DNA from: Diploptera punctata
Taxonomy: Eukaryota > Arthropoda > Insecta > Blattodea > Blaberidae
Assembly (NCBI GenBank): GCA_030220185.1
Contig: JASPKZ010007297.1
Coordinates: 1,086,001 to 1,150,000, forward strand
Reading direction: 5' to 3'
DNA: 64,000 nucleotides
Position numbers and translations under genes: made by a program. Under the pieces are notes generated by a model. The model ran no database searches. It was not told the origin of the DNA and saw only the letters and a list, made by a program, of their open reading frames with translations. Positions 1-10,159 of the stretch are shown here, in pieces; positions within the stretch are counted from its first letter, which is position 1, and each line of letters begins with the position of its first letter.

Positions 1-1895
1 TAAAGGGAATAAAATTTGTCATATTGTAGATCAGGAGGATTGTACGAGATAACAATCGAACCGTCATGTTAAGACCCTCCGAAGAATAAGAAGAAATTAA
101 ATCTAACCCTCTCGCCAAAACAATCAGGGACTGTGTTAAACACATTAAAAAACAGATAAAACATACAATTCGAAAGAACAAGGACACAATTCAAATTAAA
201 AAAGTTGTCCAACCCTTCTAAATCCAAAAATTATATGGTTTACCTAAGGTCCACAATGATGGTAAACACAAATTGAGATGAGGCTCCCTATGTTCAATAG
301 TATTGGCTCCCCATGTTACAATTTAGCTAAGTGGCTGGCCAAAAAGTTTAATGAACTACCACATTTGCACAAATAAGTACTTTGAAAATTAAGACCATTG
401 AAAATAATCAATTAAAAAATTGGTTTGAAAACATTGAATAACATCACATGGGCTCAGAAATGATAGACTGGTTTTTCTTTGATGTGATCCCCCTCTTTGT
501 TTCCTAAGCATTTCTGTTCAGCGAAAAATTGCTCAACACATTTTTGAGAAAAGGGTTTATATTTCACAAAAATTAAAGGCAGAAATCCATGGTAGAGAGT
601 ATCTAATATTAACTAAAATTTGTATTGATAATAACTTTTTCACATTCAATGAAAAATTTTATATACAAATTTCAGGATTGGCAATGGGAAATCCACTTTC
701 CTCTCCATTTTTAGCCAATTTTTTAATGGGGTATCTTGGAATCACATACAACCCAATCAATCGTTCCTTTGATTTTCATCAATTTGTTGGTATAGATATG
801 TAGATGATATTATCGCTGTAATTGATAAAAAATACATTCAAGATGTATTGAAATTGCTTAATCTTCAAGATGAGTCAGTGAAATTCACTATTGAAATGGA
901 ACAAAATAACAAGATTCCTTTTTTAGACTTATACTTAATAAGAAATGAACAACAGCAAAAAATTGAATTTAACATTTACAGAAAAGACACACATACTGAC
1001 AACTACATAAAATCTTCAGGTTTTAATCATTTGACACACAAACATGCAATTTTCAATAGTCTATTACACAGATTGTTAAATATAATCATATTGTTCATGT
1101 TGCTAAAATTAATGGTTTCGATGAAGACATTATAAAGAATAAATTAAAGAAATTCAAACAACAAAAAAGGTTACAGGAATACACCACCTTACATCATGGT
1201 CCCAAGAAAGATGTAAAATTCACTTACCATCCTGAAGTTCATAATAAGTTTCAAAAAATTTTCAGAAAATTTAATATAACATTAGCCCCAATTAACAAAT
1301 TCAGCCTGGGTAATCTTCTGTTAACTAATAATAAATGTAACACCCCAGACAACAAAAAATCTGGAATTTATCAAATTGATTGCAAAGATTGCAACAGGTT
1401 ATATATAGGAAAAACAAAAAAGGAACTTGGAAACTCGTAAAAAAGAGCACTTCAGAAACATAAAGAATGGAGAAATTGAAAAATCAGCTATAGCAGCACA
1501 TAGTTTATTAGAGCATCATAGGATTGAAAAAGAAGCAAAACTTTTAAAAACATCTATCTAAACCTTTGGATTTAACAGTTTGGGAAAAAATATATATTCA
1601 AAAAAACCATACTAGAACTATGAACTTTGAGATTCCGGACAAACCGAGCTTGATTACAAAGTTCTTCAAAAATACAACAGATAGCAGTTTAGAAAATGAT
1701 TCATTCAAAATAACACCAGATGGCAGTTTGAAGAGTAATTCCTTCAAAAGAACACCAGATGGCAGTCTAGAGAATTACCAGCAAAAGGCAAAAAATTGAC
1801 AGTCGTGAAAACAGCTGATGATGACGACAACGTGTCGCCGATACTGCAGTGCTGTGTTTAAAAAAACATAGAAGTATGAGGTAAGAAGAAATCAC
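1..1895 (+). mobile_element. Penelope-like retroelement (RT + GIY-YIG), decayed, 5' end outside window
   Basis: Degenerate coding sequence of a PLE. Around 215-350 the frames read KLYGLPKVHNDG and a piece like SPCYNLAKWLAKKF, typical of PLE reverse transcriptase. At 675-730 comes GLAMGNPLSSPFLANFL, and at 788-811 WYRYVDDII, the catalytic box. The open stretch 848-1135 holds IPFLDLYLIR and FNIYRKDTHTDNYI, also characteristic. At 1360-1560 the GIY-YIG nuclease follows (SGIYQIDCKDC, LYIGKTKKEL), and 1566-1799 is its tail (LTVWEKIYIQKN, MNFEIP). Several frameshifts and stops make it non-coding today. It lies downstream of GK exon 5 on the opposite strand. Confidence 0.88.
1806..1862 (+). ncRNA. 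Hammerhead-like motif at PLE-1 3' end (degenerate core)
   Basis: CTGATGA is at 1815-1821, a stem-II-like GAC..GTC pair follows, then GATA in place of GAAA, the palindrome ACTGCAGT at 1843-1850, and a stem I formed by ACAG (1811-1814) with CTGT (1852-1855). The layout is that of a type I hammerhead. The GAAA box is mutated and the base before the cleavage point is G, so activity is doubtful. The same motif recurs at 7570-7622. Confidence 0.5.
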
Positions 1896-2117
1896 GATTC
1901 ATTTAATTAATTTGTGTTCATTAATTTACTTATTTCTATGATAGTAAAATAGCTTTAGCTTCTCAATATTAATTTAATTATTTTATTTTGTCACTTCAAT
2001 TATGTGTTGTTTTTCTCTAACTCATAACCACTGAGATGCAAGTAGGTCACAAGGTTTTTTTTTTATGCGGATAACTTTAAGAGTGATTGTAATAATAATT
2101 TTTTTTTTTTCAATTAC

Positions 2118-2221
2118 CCCTGATATTGGAACTCCTTGCAATGCTCCATCAGCCAAATAACCATAGATTTCTGAAGAACTGCGAATTTCAGGTAACAAAA
2201 TCCATTGGTATGTCAAAAAAC
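2118..2221 (-). CDS. GK: Glycerol kinase, coding exon 5
   Basis: The minus strand reads FFDIPM, then after a one-base shift LLPEIRSSSEIYGYLADGAL and QGVPISG, matching the glycerol kinase segment after the ADP/glycerol-binding core. The acceptor is a long T-tract ending in AG next to 2221; the donor is GTAATT after 2118. Exon 4 ends in phase 2 and this exon completes that codon. The frame breaks at a run of four T near 2200; with three T the frame is continuous and the exon ends in phase 0, as the family expects. The rest of the gene lies left of the window. Confidence 0.9.
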
Positions 2222-2389
2222 CTAAAAAAAAAAAGATATTCACGTATTTAACACACTAGTGATGGGCTACGGAGATCTCCATATTTAAATGCCCAGCGCT
2301 AGACAACTCACCACGGAGATTTCCATTTTTACATATGATTTGCTTATCTGTCTCTTCACTTTTGAAAGAGGCATGAATTTTTTTTTTTT

Positions 2390-2535
2390 TCACTGTACAC
2401 GGACCACTCAAAATGACATCTATACGAAAACAAATGTAACTAAATTAGTATGGTTCAAATTCTTCTCTGTAGGGAGAGAGCACCTAAATCTCTGTTAAGG
2501 GTAATATGGGCTTACAAGATACAAGAAGACAATAA
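2390..2535 (+). repeat. SINE-B 3' part (fragment)
   Basis: Shares its sequence with the 3' half of the longer copies at 62234-62635 and (reverse) 9172-9570: ACGGACCACTCAAA, then a stretch ending in GGGCTTACAAGA. No tRNA-like head is present here, so it is a 5'-truncated copy. Confidence 0.6.
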
Positions 2536-2595
2536 AATTTTAGTCATCTTTGTACCCCTCTCTTTTCTTTAAAATTTCCAACTTGACAGAAAAAA

Positions 2596-2975
2596 GTAAT
2601 ATTTGAAGAGAAAAATTATATGCCCAGGCCAGGGCTCGAACCCAGGACCTTTTGCACTCGAGGCAAATGCTCTACTGAGTGAGCTATCTGAACGAGCTCC
2701 AATCTAAATGCAAACCTTTCTCTTATATACTCTGTTAATTCCCACGCACCAAATGCTATGAAACCTTTGCTTCTATCTTGCAAATGGTGACTTCTTTATT
2801 TAGAAGACATTTAATTGGAAATTGCACGGGAATTAACAGTGTATATAAAAGAAAGGTTAGCTTTTAGATTGGAGCTCGCTTAGATAGCTCATTCAGTGGA
2901 GCATTCGCTTAGAGTGTGAAATGTCCTGGGTTCGAGCCCTGGTCTGACTGTATAATTTTTCTCTTCCAATATAAT
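2596..2975. repeat. Inverted pair of tRNA-containing repeats
   Basis: A minus-strand tRNA-like segment (B box as GGCTCGAACCC near 2633) and a plus-strand one (GGGTTCGAGCCC near 2928) face each other around about 2810. Both carry the family's flanking TTTTTCTCTTC-type tail and the AAGAAG-rich body. They are diverged relatives of the 302-bp tandem unit at 3.8-5.4 kb and form a potential 170-bp-arm hairpin. Confidence 0.6.
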
Positions 2976-3174
2976 TGATCCTTCATTGAGATGTATGAAA
3001 TGAATAATAAAAACATAGCAAAAAGTAATTTGGAGTTACTGTAAAATAGTAAGGACTGGATTTTCATGCATTTGCATTTTTTATGTCAGAATATAAATAT
3101 ATAGACCTATTATGATGTTATATTTAGTTTAACATATTCCTGACTTGGACAGATTTATTTTTTGAAATGAAAAA

Positions 3175-3245
3175 TTAACACTTGAACCAGGAATTGAACC
3201 CTGGACCTCTGACTCTGTACGTCAGTGTGCAATGCATTACACCAT
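3175..3245 (-). repeat. Decayed tRNA-like repeat fragment
   Basis: Reverse-strand B-box-like TCCAGGGTTCAATTC near 3190-3204 and remains of an A box. It is similar to other tRNA-containing repeats in this window and too diverged to be a tRNA gene. Confidence 0.35.
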
Positions 3246-3404
3246 TCAATACCTGAAACAACCACTAAATTTTCTTTCCACTTACACATCTCTTATGTCC
3301 GAAGGCAGATAGCTCTTGCTATTAACAACACCATCAAGCAATATTAAATTAATGTTGGGAAGTAAACACATGAGGTATAATCATTGAAATTCATCTGAGT
3401 CGGA

Positions 3405-3452
3405 GTTATGGCTGAAGATGGACGTGAGATCGTCTGAAACTACTGTATCATG
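3405..3452 (+). ncRNA. Hammerhead-ribozyme-like motif, all core bases present
   Basis: Stem I is ATGG (3408-3411) with TCAT (3448-3451). Core CTGAAGA is 3412-3418. Stem II is GGACG (3420-3424) with CGTCT (3431-3435). GAAA is 3436-3439. Stem III is AC/GT (3439-3440 with 3445-3446) with loop TACT, and the cleavage triplet is GTA, ending at 3447. Every invariant hammerhead base is present. Flanking CTCACCTCAT/GATGAGGTGAG-type sequence matches the PLE ends elsewhere, so I read it as the end of a PLE whose body is lost. Confidence 0.6.
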
Positions 3453-3823
3453 AAAAACATGAAATTGATGAGGTGAGTTGTCAAAAAATGTTTTCCGATG
3501 AATTTCAACCATCAGACAACTTCTATTTAAAGTATTTTTTGCACAATAGTGCATTCTGTTGTACTAGCAGGAATGGCGACCATGATTGAAAGTTCAATTT
3601 CCTAAATTTCGATGTTGCCAAACTATAAATAACTATACTGAATATTACAAATTACCTACCTAGGACAAGAAGTAAAACCACTGCCCTTTATTTATACTAC
3701 ATACAATGCATATACAAAAATATATCCAAAAGATAGTTTATACACAACAAATCACTACATTTTAAATGAACTCAACTTTATTTGAAACAACATAAAATAA
3801 TAATATTTGAAGAGAAAAATTTT

Positions 3824-3897
3824 CGCCTAGACCGGGACTCGAACCCGGGACCCTTGGCTTTCCGGGCCAAGTGCTCTACCAACTGAGCTACCGAGGC
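3824..3897 (-). tRNA. tRNA-like segment 1 (reverse)
   Basis: 74 bases with A box TAGCTCAGTTGG and B box GGTTCGAGTCC. The acceptor stem has one mismatch. The anticodon arm pairs six bases (CTTGGC/GCCAAG) around CCGGAAA, putting GGA in the anticodon place with C, not T, at position 33. This is unusual for a working tRNA. A T-run follows the 3' end, as for a pol III terminator. It is probably a tRNA-derived repeat; isotype not assignable. Confidence 0.5.
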
Positions 3898-4355
3898 GAG
3901 TTACGATCTAGACGCAAATTTTTTCTTCTTATGTACGTTGTAATTCCCTAACGCCAAATGCTTGAAACCATAGCTTCTATCTTGCAAATGGCGGCTTCTT
4001 AGTTAAGAAGACATTTATTGGGAATTTAACACTACTTTATAGCCAGTAGGGCTTCTATTGACGATTTTATTATTAATTTAACACTTCTCATTGAAGGATA
4101 AATTATATTCGAGTCCCGGTCTAGGCGAAAATTTTTCTCTTCAAATATAATTTATCCTTCAATGAGAAGTGTTAAATTAATAATAAAATCGTCAATAGAA
4201 GCCCTACTGGCTATAAAGTAGTGTTAAATTCCCAATAAATGTCTTCTTAACTAAGAAGCCGCCATTTGCAAGATAGAAGCTATGGTTTCAAGCATTTGGC
4301 GTTAGGGAATTACAACGTACATAAGAAGAAAAAATTTGCGTCTAGATCGTAACTC

Positions 4356-4429
4356 GCCTCGGTAGCTCAGTTGGTAGAGCACTTGGCCCGGAAAGCCAAG
4401 GGTCCCGGGTTCGAGTCCCGGTCTAGGCG
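4356..4429 (+). tRNA. tRNA-like segment 2
   Basis: Same 74 bases as the reverse copy at 3824-3897, in forward orientation: intact A and B boxes, enlarged anticodon stem, T-run after the end. First complete forward unit of the tandem array. Confidence 0.5.
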
Positions 4430-4657
4430 AAAAAATTTTTCTCTTCAAATATAATTTATCCTTCAATGAGAAGTGTTAAATTAATAATAAAATCGTCAAT
4501 AGAAGCCCTACTGGCTATAAGTAGTGTTAAATTCCCAATAAATGTCTTCTTAACTAAGAAGCCGCCATTTGCAAGATAGAAGCTATGGTTTCAAGCATTT
4601 GGCGTTAGGGAATTACAACGTACATAGAAGAAAAAATTTGCGTCTAGATCGTAACTC

Positions 4658-4731
4658 GCCTCGGTAGCTCAGTTGGTAGAGCACTTGGCCCGGAAAGCCA
4701 AGGGTCCCGGGTTCGAGTCCCGGTCTAGGCG
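4658..4731 (+). tRNA. tRNA-like segment 3
   Basis: Identical 74 bases, 302 bp after the previous copy. The flanking spacer differs from its neighbours only by single-base changes. Confidence 0.5.
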
Positions 4732-4959
4732 AAAATTTTTCTCTTCAAATATAATTTATCCTTCAATGAGAAGTGTTAAATTAATAATAAAATCGTCAAT
4801 AGAAGCCCTACTGGCTATAAAGTAGTGTTAAATTCCCAATAAATGTCTTCTTAACTAAGAAGCCGCCATTTGCAAGATAGAAGCTATGGTTTCAAGCATT
4901 TGGCGTTAGGGAATTACAACGTACATAAGAAGAAAAAATTTGCGTCTAGATCGTAACTC

Positions 4960-5033
4960 GCCTCGGTAGCTCAGTTGGTAGAGCACTTGGCCCGGAAAGC
5001 CAAGGGTCCCGGGTTCGAGTCCCGGTCTAGGCG
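4960..5033 (+). tRNA. tRNA-like segment 4
   Basis: Identical 74 bases, 302 bp after the previous copy. Confidence 0.5.
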
Positions 5034-5274
5034 AAAATTTTTCTCTTCAAATATAATTTATCCTTCAATGAGAAGTGTTAAATTAATAATAAAATCGTCA
5101 ATAGAAGCCCTACTGGCTATAAAGTAGTGTTAAATTCCCAATAAATGTCTATCTTAACTAAGAAGCCGTCCATTTTGTCAAGGAGATATGAAGCTATGGT
5201 TTCCAGCCATTGGGCGTTAGGGAGATTCAAACGTAAACATAATAAGAAAAAAATTTGCGTCTAGATCGTAACTC

Positions 5275-5348
5275 GCCTCGGTAGCTCAGTTGGTAGAGCA
5301 CTTGGCCCGGAAAGCCAAGGGTCCCGGGTTCGAGTCCCGGTCTAGGCG
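5275..5348 (+). tRNA. tRNA-like segment 5
   Basis: Identical 74 bases, 315 bp after the previous copy. Its upstream spacer has a cluster of small insertions not seen in the other units, yet the tRNA-like part is unchanged. Confidence 0.5.
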
Positions 5349-5404
5349 AAAATTTTTCTCTTCAAATATAATTTATCCTTCAATGAGAAGTGTTAAATTA
5401 ATAA

Positions 5405-5840
5405 TAAAATAATAAACTTGTACTTGCTGCCATTTTATCCCAGATTAGTGTCATGACCTGCTGTAGTCTCAACTAAATTATTTTTGGCATTTACCATATA
5501 AACATTGGTCAGACTGTTTAACATTAGTCAGTTGTTTATAATGAATGCAAATATTTCCAACAAAGATGTTATTATTTTAGTATTATTTATTATTTTGAAA
5601 ACACCATCATGCAAAAAATAATGTACAATGCACATTTGTGAAGTGTTTTACAGAATCTCGGAAATTAAAAACCTCGCTGTCGCTCAGTTTTTAATCATTT
5701 CCTCACATCTGTAAAAACCACTTCCCAACCTCACATTGTAATGTACTATTTAATGAGAATTTTTACATTGATGTTATATCTAGTCTAACATGTTCCAGTC
5801 CTGGACAAATTATTTTTGAAAAGAAAAATTAATGCTTAAA
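5405..5840. other. AT-rich intron sequence, nothing recognised
   Basis: Part of GK intron 4. No open frame, tRNA box pair or repeat match that I can see; stops occur in all frames. Confidence 0.4.
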
Positions 5841-5844
5841 AGAT

Positions 5845-6230
5845 TTTATGTTTTTCTGACCAGACGTGGGCAGCTATAGCAGATTTTTCTATTTCTCCAT
5901 TTTTACATTTCTAATGTGCTCTTTCATTCAAATGTTTCTAGTCAGAAAAACATAAAATAGATGTAAACACTGAATTATTAAAACAGAAAACACCAAAGAG
6001 CTCACCGTTTTGGAGAAGATCTACATCCAGAAGAATAAAAACAAGAGTATGAATTTTGAAATTCCCAGAGAAAAAGATTTGATTTACAAGTTCTTTGGTC
6101 ATCCAAAAGATGGAGTGGGAGTCGACATCCAGAGCCGCCAACATAAATATCAACAGTCTGGACAATTTTATTTAATATTTGTAGGAAATAACACTATGAG
6201 GTTTCTTTTAGTTATTATGAGTTAATTATT
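5845..6230. mobile_element. PLE fragments in inverted junction (GIY-YIG tail)
   Basis: 5845-5938 is a reverse-strand piece of the GIY-YIG region (reads like AIAAHAW and SEKHK in reverse). At about 5941 the strand switches: 6010-6165 reads forward as MEKIYIQKNKNKSMNFEIP and VDIQSRQHKYQQS, the usual PLE tail. The sequence ends with GGAAATAACACTATGAGG near 6183-6200, a motif shared by many PLE ends here. Confidence 0.7.
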
Positions 6231-6334
6231 TTGACTCAACTCATATTTTTTTATATTCTGCAAACTATAGTTTCGTCACATCTATGCGACATTGTCAATG
6301 CATTCTAACTGTTGTGTTTGCAATCCTGTAGGTT

Positions 6335-6990
6335 GATTTTAACTTCCTCTGTTGGCTGAACAATAAACTTCCAAATCAAATTTTTTCCTCTTTCCCTGGG
6401 AATTTCGAAATTCATAGTTTTCTCCTTATTCCTGTGGATGTAAATTTTCTCCCAAATTGTGAGTTCTTTAGATTTATCTAACTGTTTCAGTAGTTTGGTC
6501 TTGTTTCAATTCTGTGTTTTTCTGACCATGCATGTGCAGCTATTGCAGACTTTTCTATTTCTACATTTTTAACATTTCTAAGGTGTTCTTTCAATCTTGT
6601 ATTCAAGTTCCTTTTTGTTTTGCCTATGTATATTTTTTCACAATCTTTACAATCAATTTGATAAAACCCTGATTTATTGTCATCATCAATCTTTACATTT
6701 TTGTTGGTTTTAATTAATTTATTCAAACTGTAATCATTTTTTGGTGCTAATTTAATGCTAAATTTGCTGATTTTTTAAAAATGTATTAAATACTAGAGGA
6801 TGGTATGTAAATTTCCTGATTTTTTGCCAATTTCTTTACCTGTCTGAAGAGTATCTTCATTTATTACTTTTTGTTTTTTGAATTTATTTATTTTCTTAAG
6901 AATCATCTTTTCTCCGAAACCATTCTCTTTTTCTATTTTCAAGATGTGTTTTTCTCTATATAATATGGACAATAATTCAGTGTCTACATA
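6335..6990 (-). mobile_element. PLE fragment with GIY-YIG nuclease
   Basis: The minus frame 6726-6487 reads SGFYQIDCKDCEKIYIGKTK, then TRLKEHLRN and KSAIAAHAWSEKH: the GIY-YIG module of PLEs with its conserved FYQI..IYIGKT and R..EH. The tail to 6370 (WEKIYIH..., NFEIP) follows after a frame change. Upstream (6740-6980) is decayed linker. A pseudogene. Confidence 0.8.
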
Positions 6991-7299
6991 GGAGACTTAA
7001 CCTAAATTTTAAGGGATACATGGGCTCGGCCTTCATCCCTATGTCACAGGTGCCATTCTGTGTAGTTATTTGATTTTGATTTGATCTGACGATTGTATGG
7101 ACTACATATGGAAACATAACACAAATATTTACGAGGTAAGATGTTACAGACTAACATTATTTATTAAGAACAACCTCATAAAGTTACTTCCTGTTGTAAT
7201 TTATTAAGAACTGTGGAGTTTACAATTGACTGAACTTTCATAGGGAAAAATTACAATGAGGTTTAATTTAAGATTAAAATAAAATATTTTGTACCTCAC

Positions 7300-7672
7300 T
7301 TTTAACTAGAAACTGAAAAACAAATCCCATTTTTAAATCTAAATTTAACAAGAAATGAAGAAAACAAAATAGAATTTGGAATATACAGAAAGAATAGACA
7401 TATAGATAACTAATAATTAAATGAATCGTGATTTCTTCTTACCTCATACTTCTATGTTTTTTTTAAACACAGCACTGCATCAAGATGGCAGTTTGGAGAG
7501 TAATTCCTTCAAAAAACACCAGATGGCAGTCTAGATAATTACCGGCAAAAGAAAAAATTGACAGTCGTGAAAACAGCTGATGATGACGACAATGTGTCGC
7601 CGATACTGCAGTGCTGTGTTTAAAAAAACATAGAAGTATGAGGTAAGAAGAAATCACGATTCATTTAATTAT
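7300..7672. mobile_element. PLE fragment with inverted-repeat end
   Basis: 7315-7412 resembles the PLE RT end (NPIFKSKFN, EFGIYRKN). From 7418 a reverse PLE end (TTCTTACCTCATACTT) meets a forward one (AAGTATGAGGTAAGAAG at 7631-7651), giving arms of about 60 bp. The forward arm includes a hammerhead-like motif (CTGATGA 7577-7583, ACTGCAGT, CTGT). The reverse arm stops inside the motif. Confidence 0.6.
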
Positions 7673-7689
7673 TATTAATTGAACCTCAT

Positions 7690-8565
7690 AATGTTAAAAA
7701 TTCCCAAATTAAATATATAAATATAGATAACTATATTAAAGCTTCGGGATTCAACCATTTCACTCATAAGGAGGCAGTGTTCAATAGTTTGACACGTAGA
7801 TTAGTAAATATACCTATGAGCAAAGAAAATTATGAAAAAGGAAAAGAATGCATAATTAATGTAGCAACAGAAAACGGCTTTCAAGAAAATATGGTACAGA
7901 AGAAAATAAATAAATTTAAAAGATAAAAATTAATTAATGACACACATTTATAAAACAAACAGAAGAAAGCATAAATTTCAAGAAATTCACTTACCATCCT
8001 TTGAAACAACATAAGTTTCAAAAAGTTTAATATAAGATTGACACTGAAGAATGAATACAGTCTAAATAGGATAACTAAAACCAATAAAAATGAGAAAATT
8101 GAAGAAGACTTTATCAGATCAAATGCAGGGATTGTGACAAAATTTACATAGCGAAAACAAAAAGAATTTGAAAACAAGGATGAAAGATCATCTTAGAAAT
8201 GTCAAAAACGGTGAAGTGGAAAAGATCAGCAGCAGCTGCTCATGCTTAGTCTGAAAAACATCTAATTGAATCAAAAGCCAGTCTAATTAAACAAATAAAA
8301 AAACAAAAAGAACTCATGGTTTGGGAAAAAATCCACATTCAAAAAAACAAAAAAGAAAAACTTAGGTACTTAATATTCCCGCAGATTCTGAGTTGATTTG
8401 GAGGTTTATCAGTCCACCAAACAGAGGGAGGAACAAGCAGTTCTTCTGATCGACATAACATCAGTCGATGAGAAATTACTGAAGATGAGGCTGCCCAGGC
8501 TTCAAAACCAGTCTAGTTAGAAGACTGGACATGAGGTGAGGTATGAAACATTTTAATTTAATCTT
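7690..8565 (+). mobile_element. PLE fragment, RT end through GIY-YIG tail
   Basis: Forward frames read GFNHFTHKEAVFNSL near 7745 (PLE RT end), a broken GIY-YIG module around 8105-8260 (KCRDCDKIYI-like, KDHLRN, AAAHA) and WEKIHIQKN at 8322. Many indels. It ends with CTGAAGATGAGGC at 8490-8502, a decayed hammerhead-like core with GGCTTC pairing to GAGGC. Confidence 0.65.
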
Positions 8566-8639
8566 AATTTTACAATTGATATTTTTTAAATTTTATTAAA
8601 CTTGAGATAAAATCAGATGTTTCATAACTCTCCTCATAA

Positions 8640-8900
8640 TTAATATTCTAAGTACATTGCGATTTCGGGTTCATGGCAAACCCATCCTCAGTACCATTTT
8701 GCTGACTGGTGTTATGTCGATCGGAAGAACCACTTCTTCTTCTTCCCTCTGTTAGTGTACCGATAAACCTCTGGATCAGGTCAGAATTCGCGAGAATTTC
8801 GAAGTTCATAAGTTTCTCTTTGTCGGCTAAATAGTACTGAGGATGGGTTCGCCATAAACCCAAAAACTGCGATCTACTTAGAAGATTATGAAACATTTGA
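8640..8900 (-). mobile_element. PLE GIY-YIG tail, reverse copy with facing end
   Basis: The minus frame 8896-8648 includes EKLMNFEILANSDLIQRF and DRHNTSQQNG, the PLE tail. Hammerhead-like cores occur at both ends: reverse near 8650-8705 (CTGAGGA, GGGTT/AACCC, GAAA) and forward at 8838-8882 (CTGAGGA, GGGTT/AACCC, stem I GTA/TAC). GAAA is intact only in the reverse one. Confidence 0.55.
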
Positions 8901-8963
8901 ATTTATCTTAAATTGAACCTCATAGTGATTTATTCCTATAAAAGTTCAATTTATTAAACTTAC

Positions 8964-9073
8964 TTGCATAAGTTATCATCCCACTGCAGAGTCTTTATAT
9001 TCATAAGCATTGTTCTAGAGGCATTTGTGACATCTGTCATGTATAATCCTCCATCTTTACCACCAGTCAAATT
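8964..9073 (-). CDS. GK: Glycerol kinase, coding exon 4
   Basis: Reads [20 protein letters not shown] then [16 protein letters not shown], matching the glycerol kinase segment with [14 protein letters not shown], part of the FGGY N-terminal domain that contacts glycerol. The acceptor is TTTTTCAG beside 9073 and the donor GTAAGT after 8964. It starts in phase 0 after the exon 3 codon for W and ends in phase 2. It sits between PLE debris and a SINE. Confidence 0.95.
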
Positions 9074-9171
9074 CTGAAAAACAAATAATAACAGTTAAGT
9101 GATGTTTATTATTTAAACTAGTGGTCAATATTCGACCATAATAACTGAATCAGAAATTGTTATTTTTTTTT

Positions 9172-9575
9172 GTAAGCCCATGTTTTCCCTTTACAGAGAT
9201 TTGGCGCTCTCCCTCTACAGGGAAGAATTTGAACCATACTAATTTAGTTACACTTGTTTTCATATAGATGTCATTTTTGAGTGGTCCGTGGTCAGTGTTC
9301 CGCCTCATACTGACATCTAGGAAACCAAGGTAGTACTAGGACGGGAAAATTCGGTAAATTTTGCTTAGAGGCCTGTTCATTCAGGCTTAAGGATCTTTTA
9401 CGAGCCTGAAAATCTTCAGACTCTGGACCCATGGCTTAAAGTCCCTCCAGGAGGACTTGCTCCTTGGATTTTTCTGTCCTAAAAAATCCATTGACCCCGG
9501 CCGGGTTTGAACCTGCAACCCTCGGGACCAGAGGCAAGGAGCATAACCACTAGTCCACCGCAGCCGACAGAAATT
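9172..9575 (-). repeat. SINE-B, near full copy
   Basis: A tRNA-like head in reverse (B box GGTTCAAACCC near 9508-9518; A-box-like ACTAGTGGTTATGC near 9540-9555) is followed by a body shared with 62234-62635. The pair gives the approximate unit length of 400 bp. Confidence 0.7.
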
Positions 9576-9595
9576 TTTATACCTCACAAAATATG

Positions 9596-9925
9596 TATAT
9601 TTGTCCATTGATGTGGTCTCAAGGTAGTGTACTGCCTTGTCACACAGTGGGCCCGGGTTTGATTCCCAGTTGGGACAGGCTCCTGGGTGAGGGTTTTTCC
9701 TCACCTGTAAGACAAATGTCAGAAAGCCTAAGGTCCAAAGGTCCCCAAAAATCATCAGCCACCATCATCATCATTATTTCGCCGGTGTGGAAAGCAACAG
9801 GAAGCTACCACACCTATAATTGCCTAGTAAAGCTGCAAAGCAAAACAATGAAATGCTATGATTGCAGTGAAAGACCTGTCCTAGGGCAGAACACTATAGA
9901 ACAGATGTTGGAGTGTAACTGATGA
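9596..9925 (+). repeat. SINE-C, near full copy
   Basis: tRNA-like head (GTGGTCTCAAGGTAGTGTAC, B box GGTTTGATTCC) then a body with ACCTGTAAGACAAATGTC, the ATCATC run and TGGAAAGCAACAGGAAGC. It is the same family as 32250-32590, 45205-45545 and 45556-45880 (all reverse). The open frame here is only the SINE body. Confidence 0.7.
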
Positions 9926-9934
9926 TGGGAGTGA

Positions 9935-10110
9935 CAGTACTCTAAATTAGCACCCTGCATCGTGAGGAGTTTCTATAGCTACAATAAGTAGCAGCTCCAC
10001 ATTGAGAAAACCAGCTATAACGACTGGTGGACCTGACATGCTGATCACATGTCACCTCTATATTGCCAGGATGGTCATCTGTCTCTGTAATTAACACATG
10101 TACATGTTAT
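9935..10110 (+). repeat. SINE-D, 3' part
   Basis: Shares GACATGCTGATCACATGTCA-type sequence and GATTAACACATG ends with the fuller copies at 44853-45168 and (reverse) 25254-25580. The head is missing. Confidence 0.55.
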
Positions 10111-10159
10111 GATGTAATTTTTAAATTAACATTTTTCAGAATTGAACTAAGTTTTATAT

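Larger units (their letters stand above)
3804..5400. repeat. Tandem array of 302-bp tRNA-containing units, led by an inverted unit
   Basis: One unit lies in reverse (3804-4108). After a turn at about 4109, where a partial tRNA 3' end restarts, four forward units follow with tRNA-like segments starting at 4356, 4658, 4960 and 5275 (spacings 302, 302, 315). Each unit has a body (AAGAAGCCGCCATTTGC, GCGTCTAGATCG) before the tRNA-like part and TTTTTCTCTTCAAATATA after it. The last spacer (5034-5274) has many small indels while the tRNA-like part stays unchanged. Dispersed single copies occur at 22730-23010, 40070-40500, 54370-54450 and 60340-60530. Confidence 0.85.

Noticed and set aside
4356..5348. 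A functional tRNA gene cluster
   Set aside because: The anticodon stem is enlarged, position 33 is not T and the acceptor stem has a mismatch; a repeat origin is more likely, although pol III transcription cannot be excluded.
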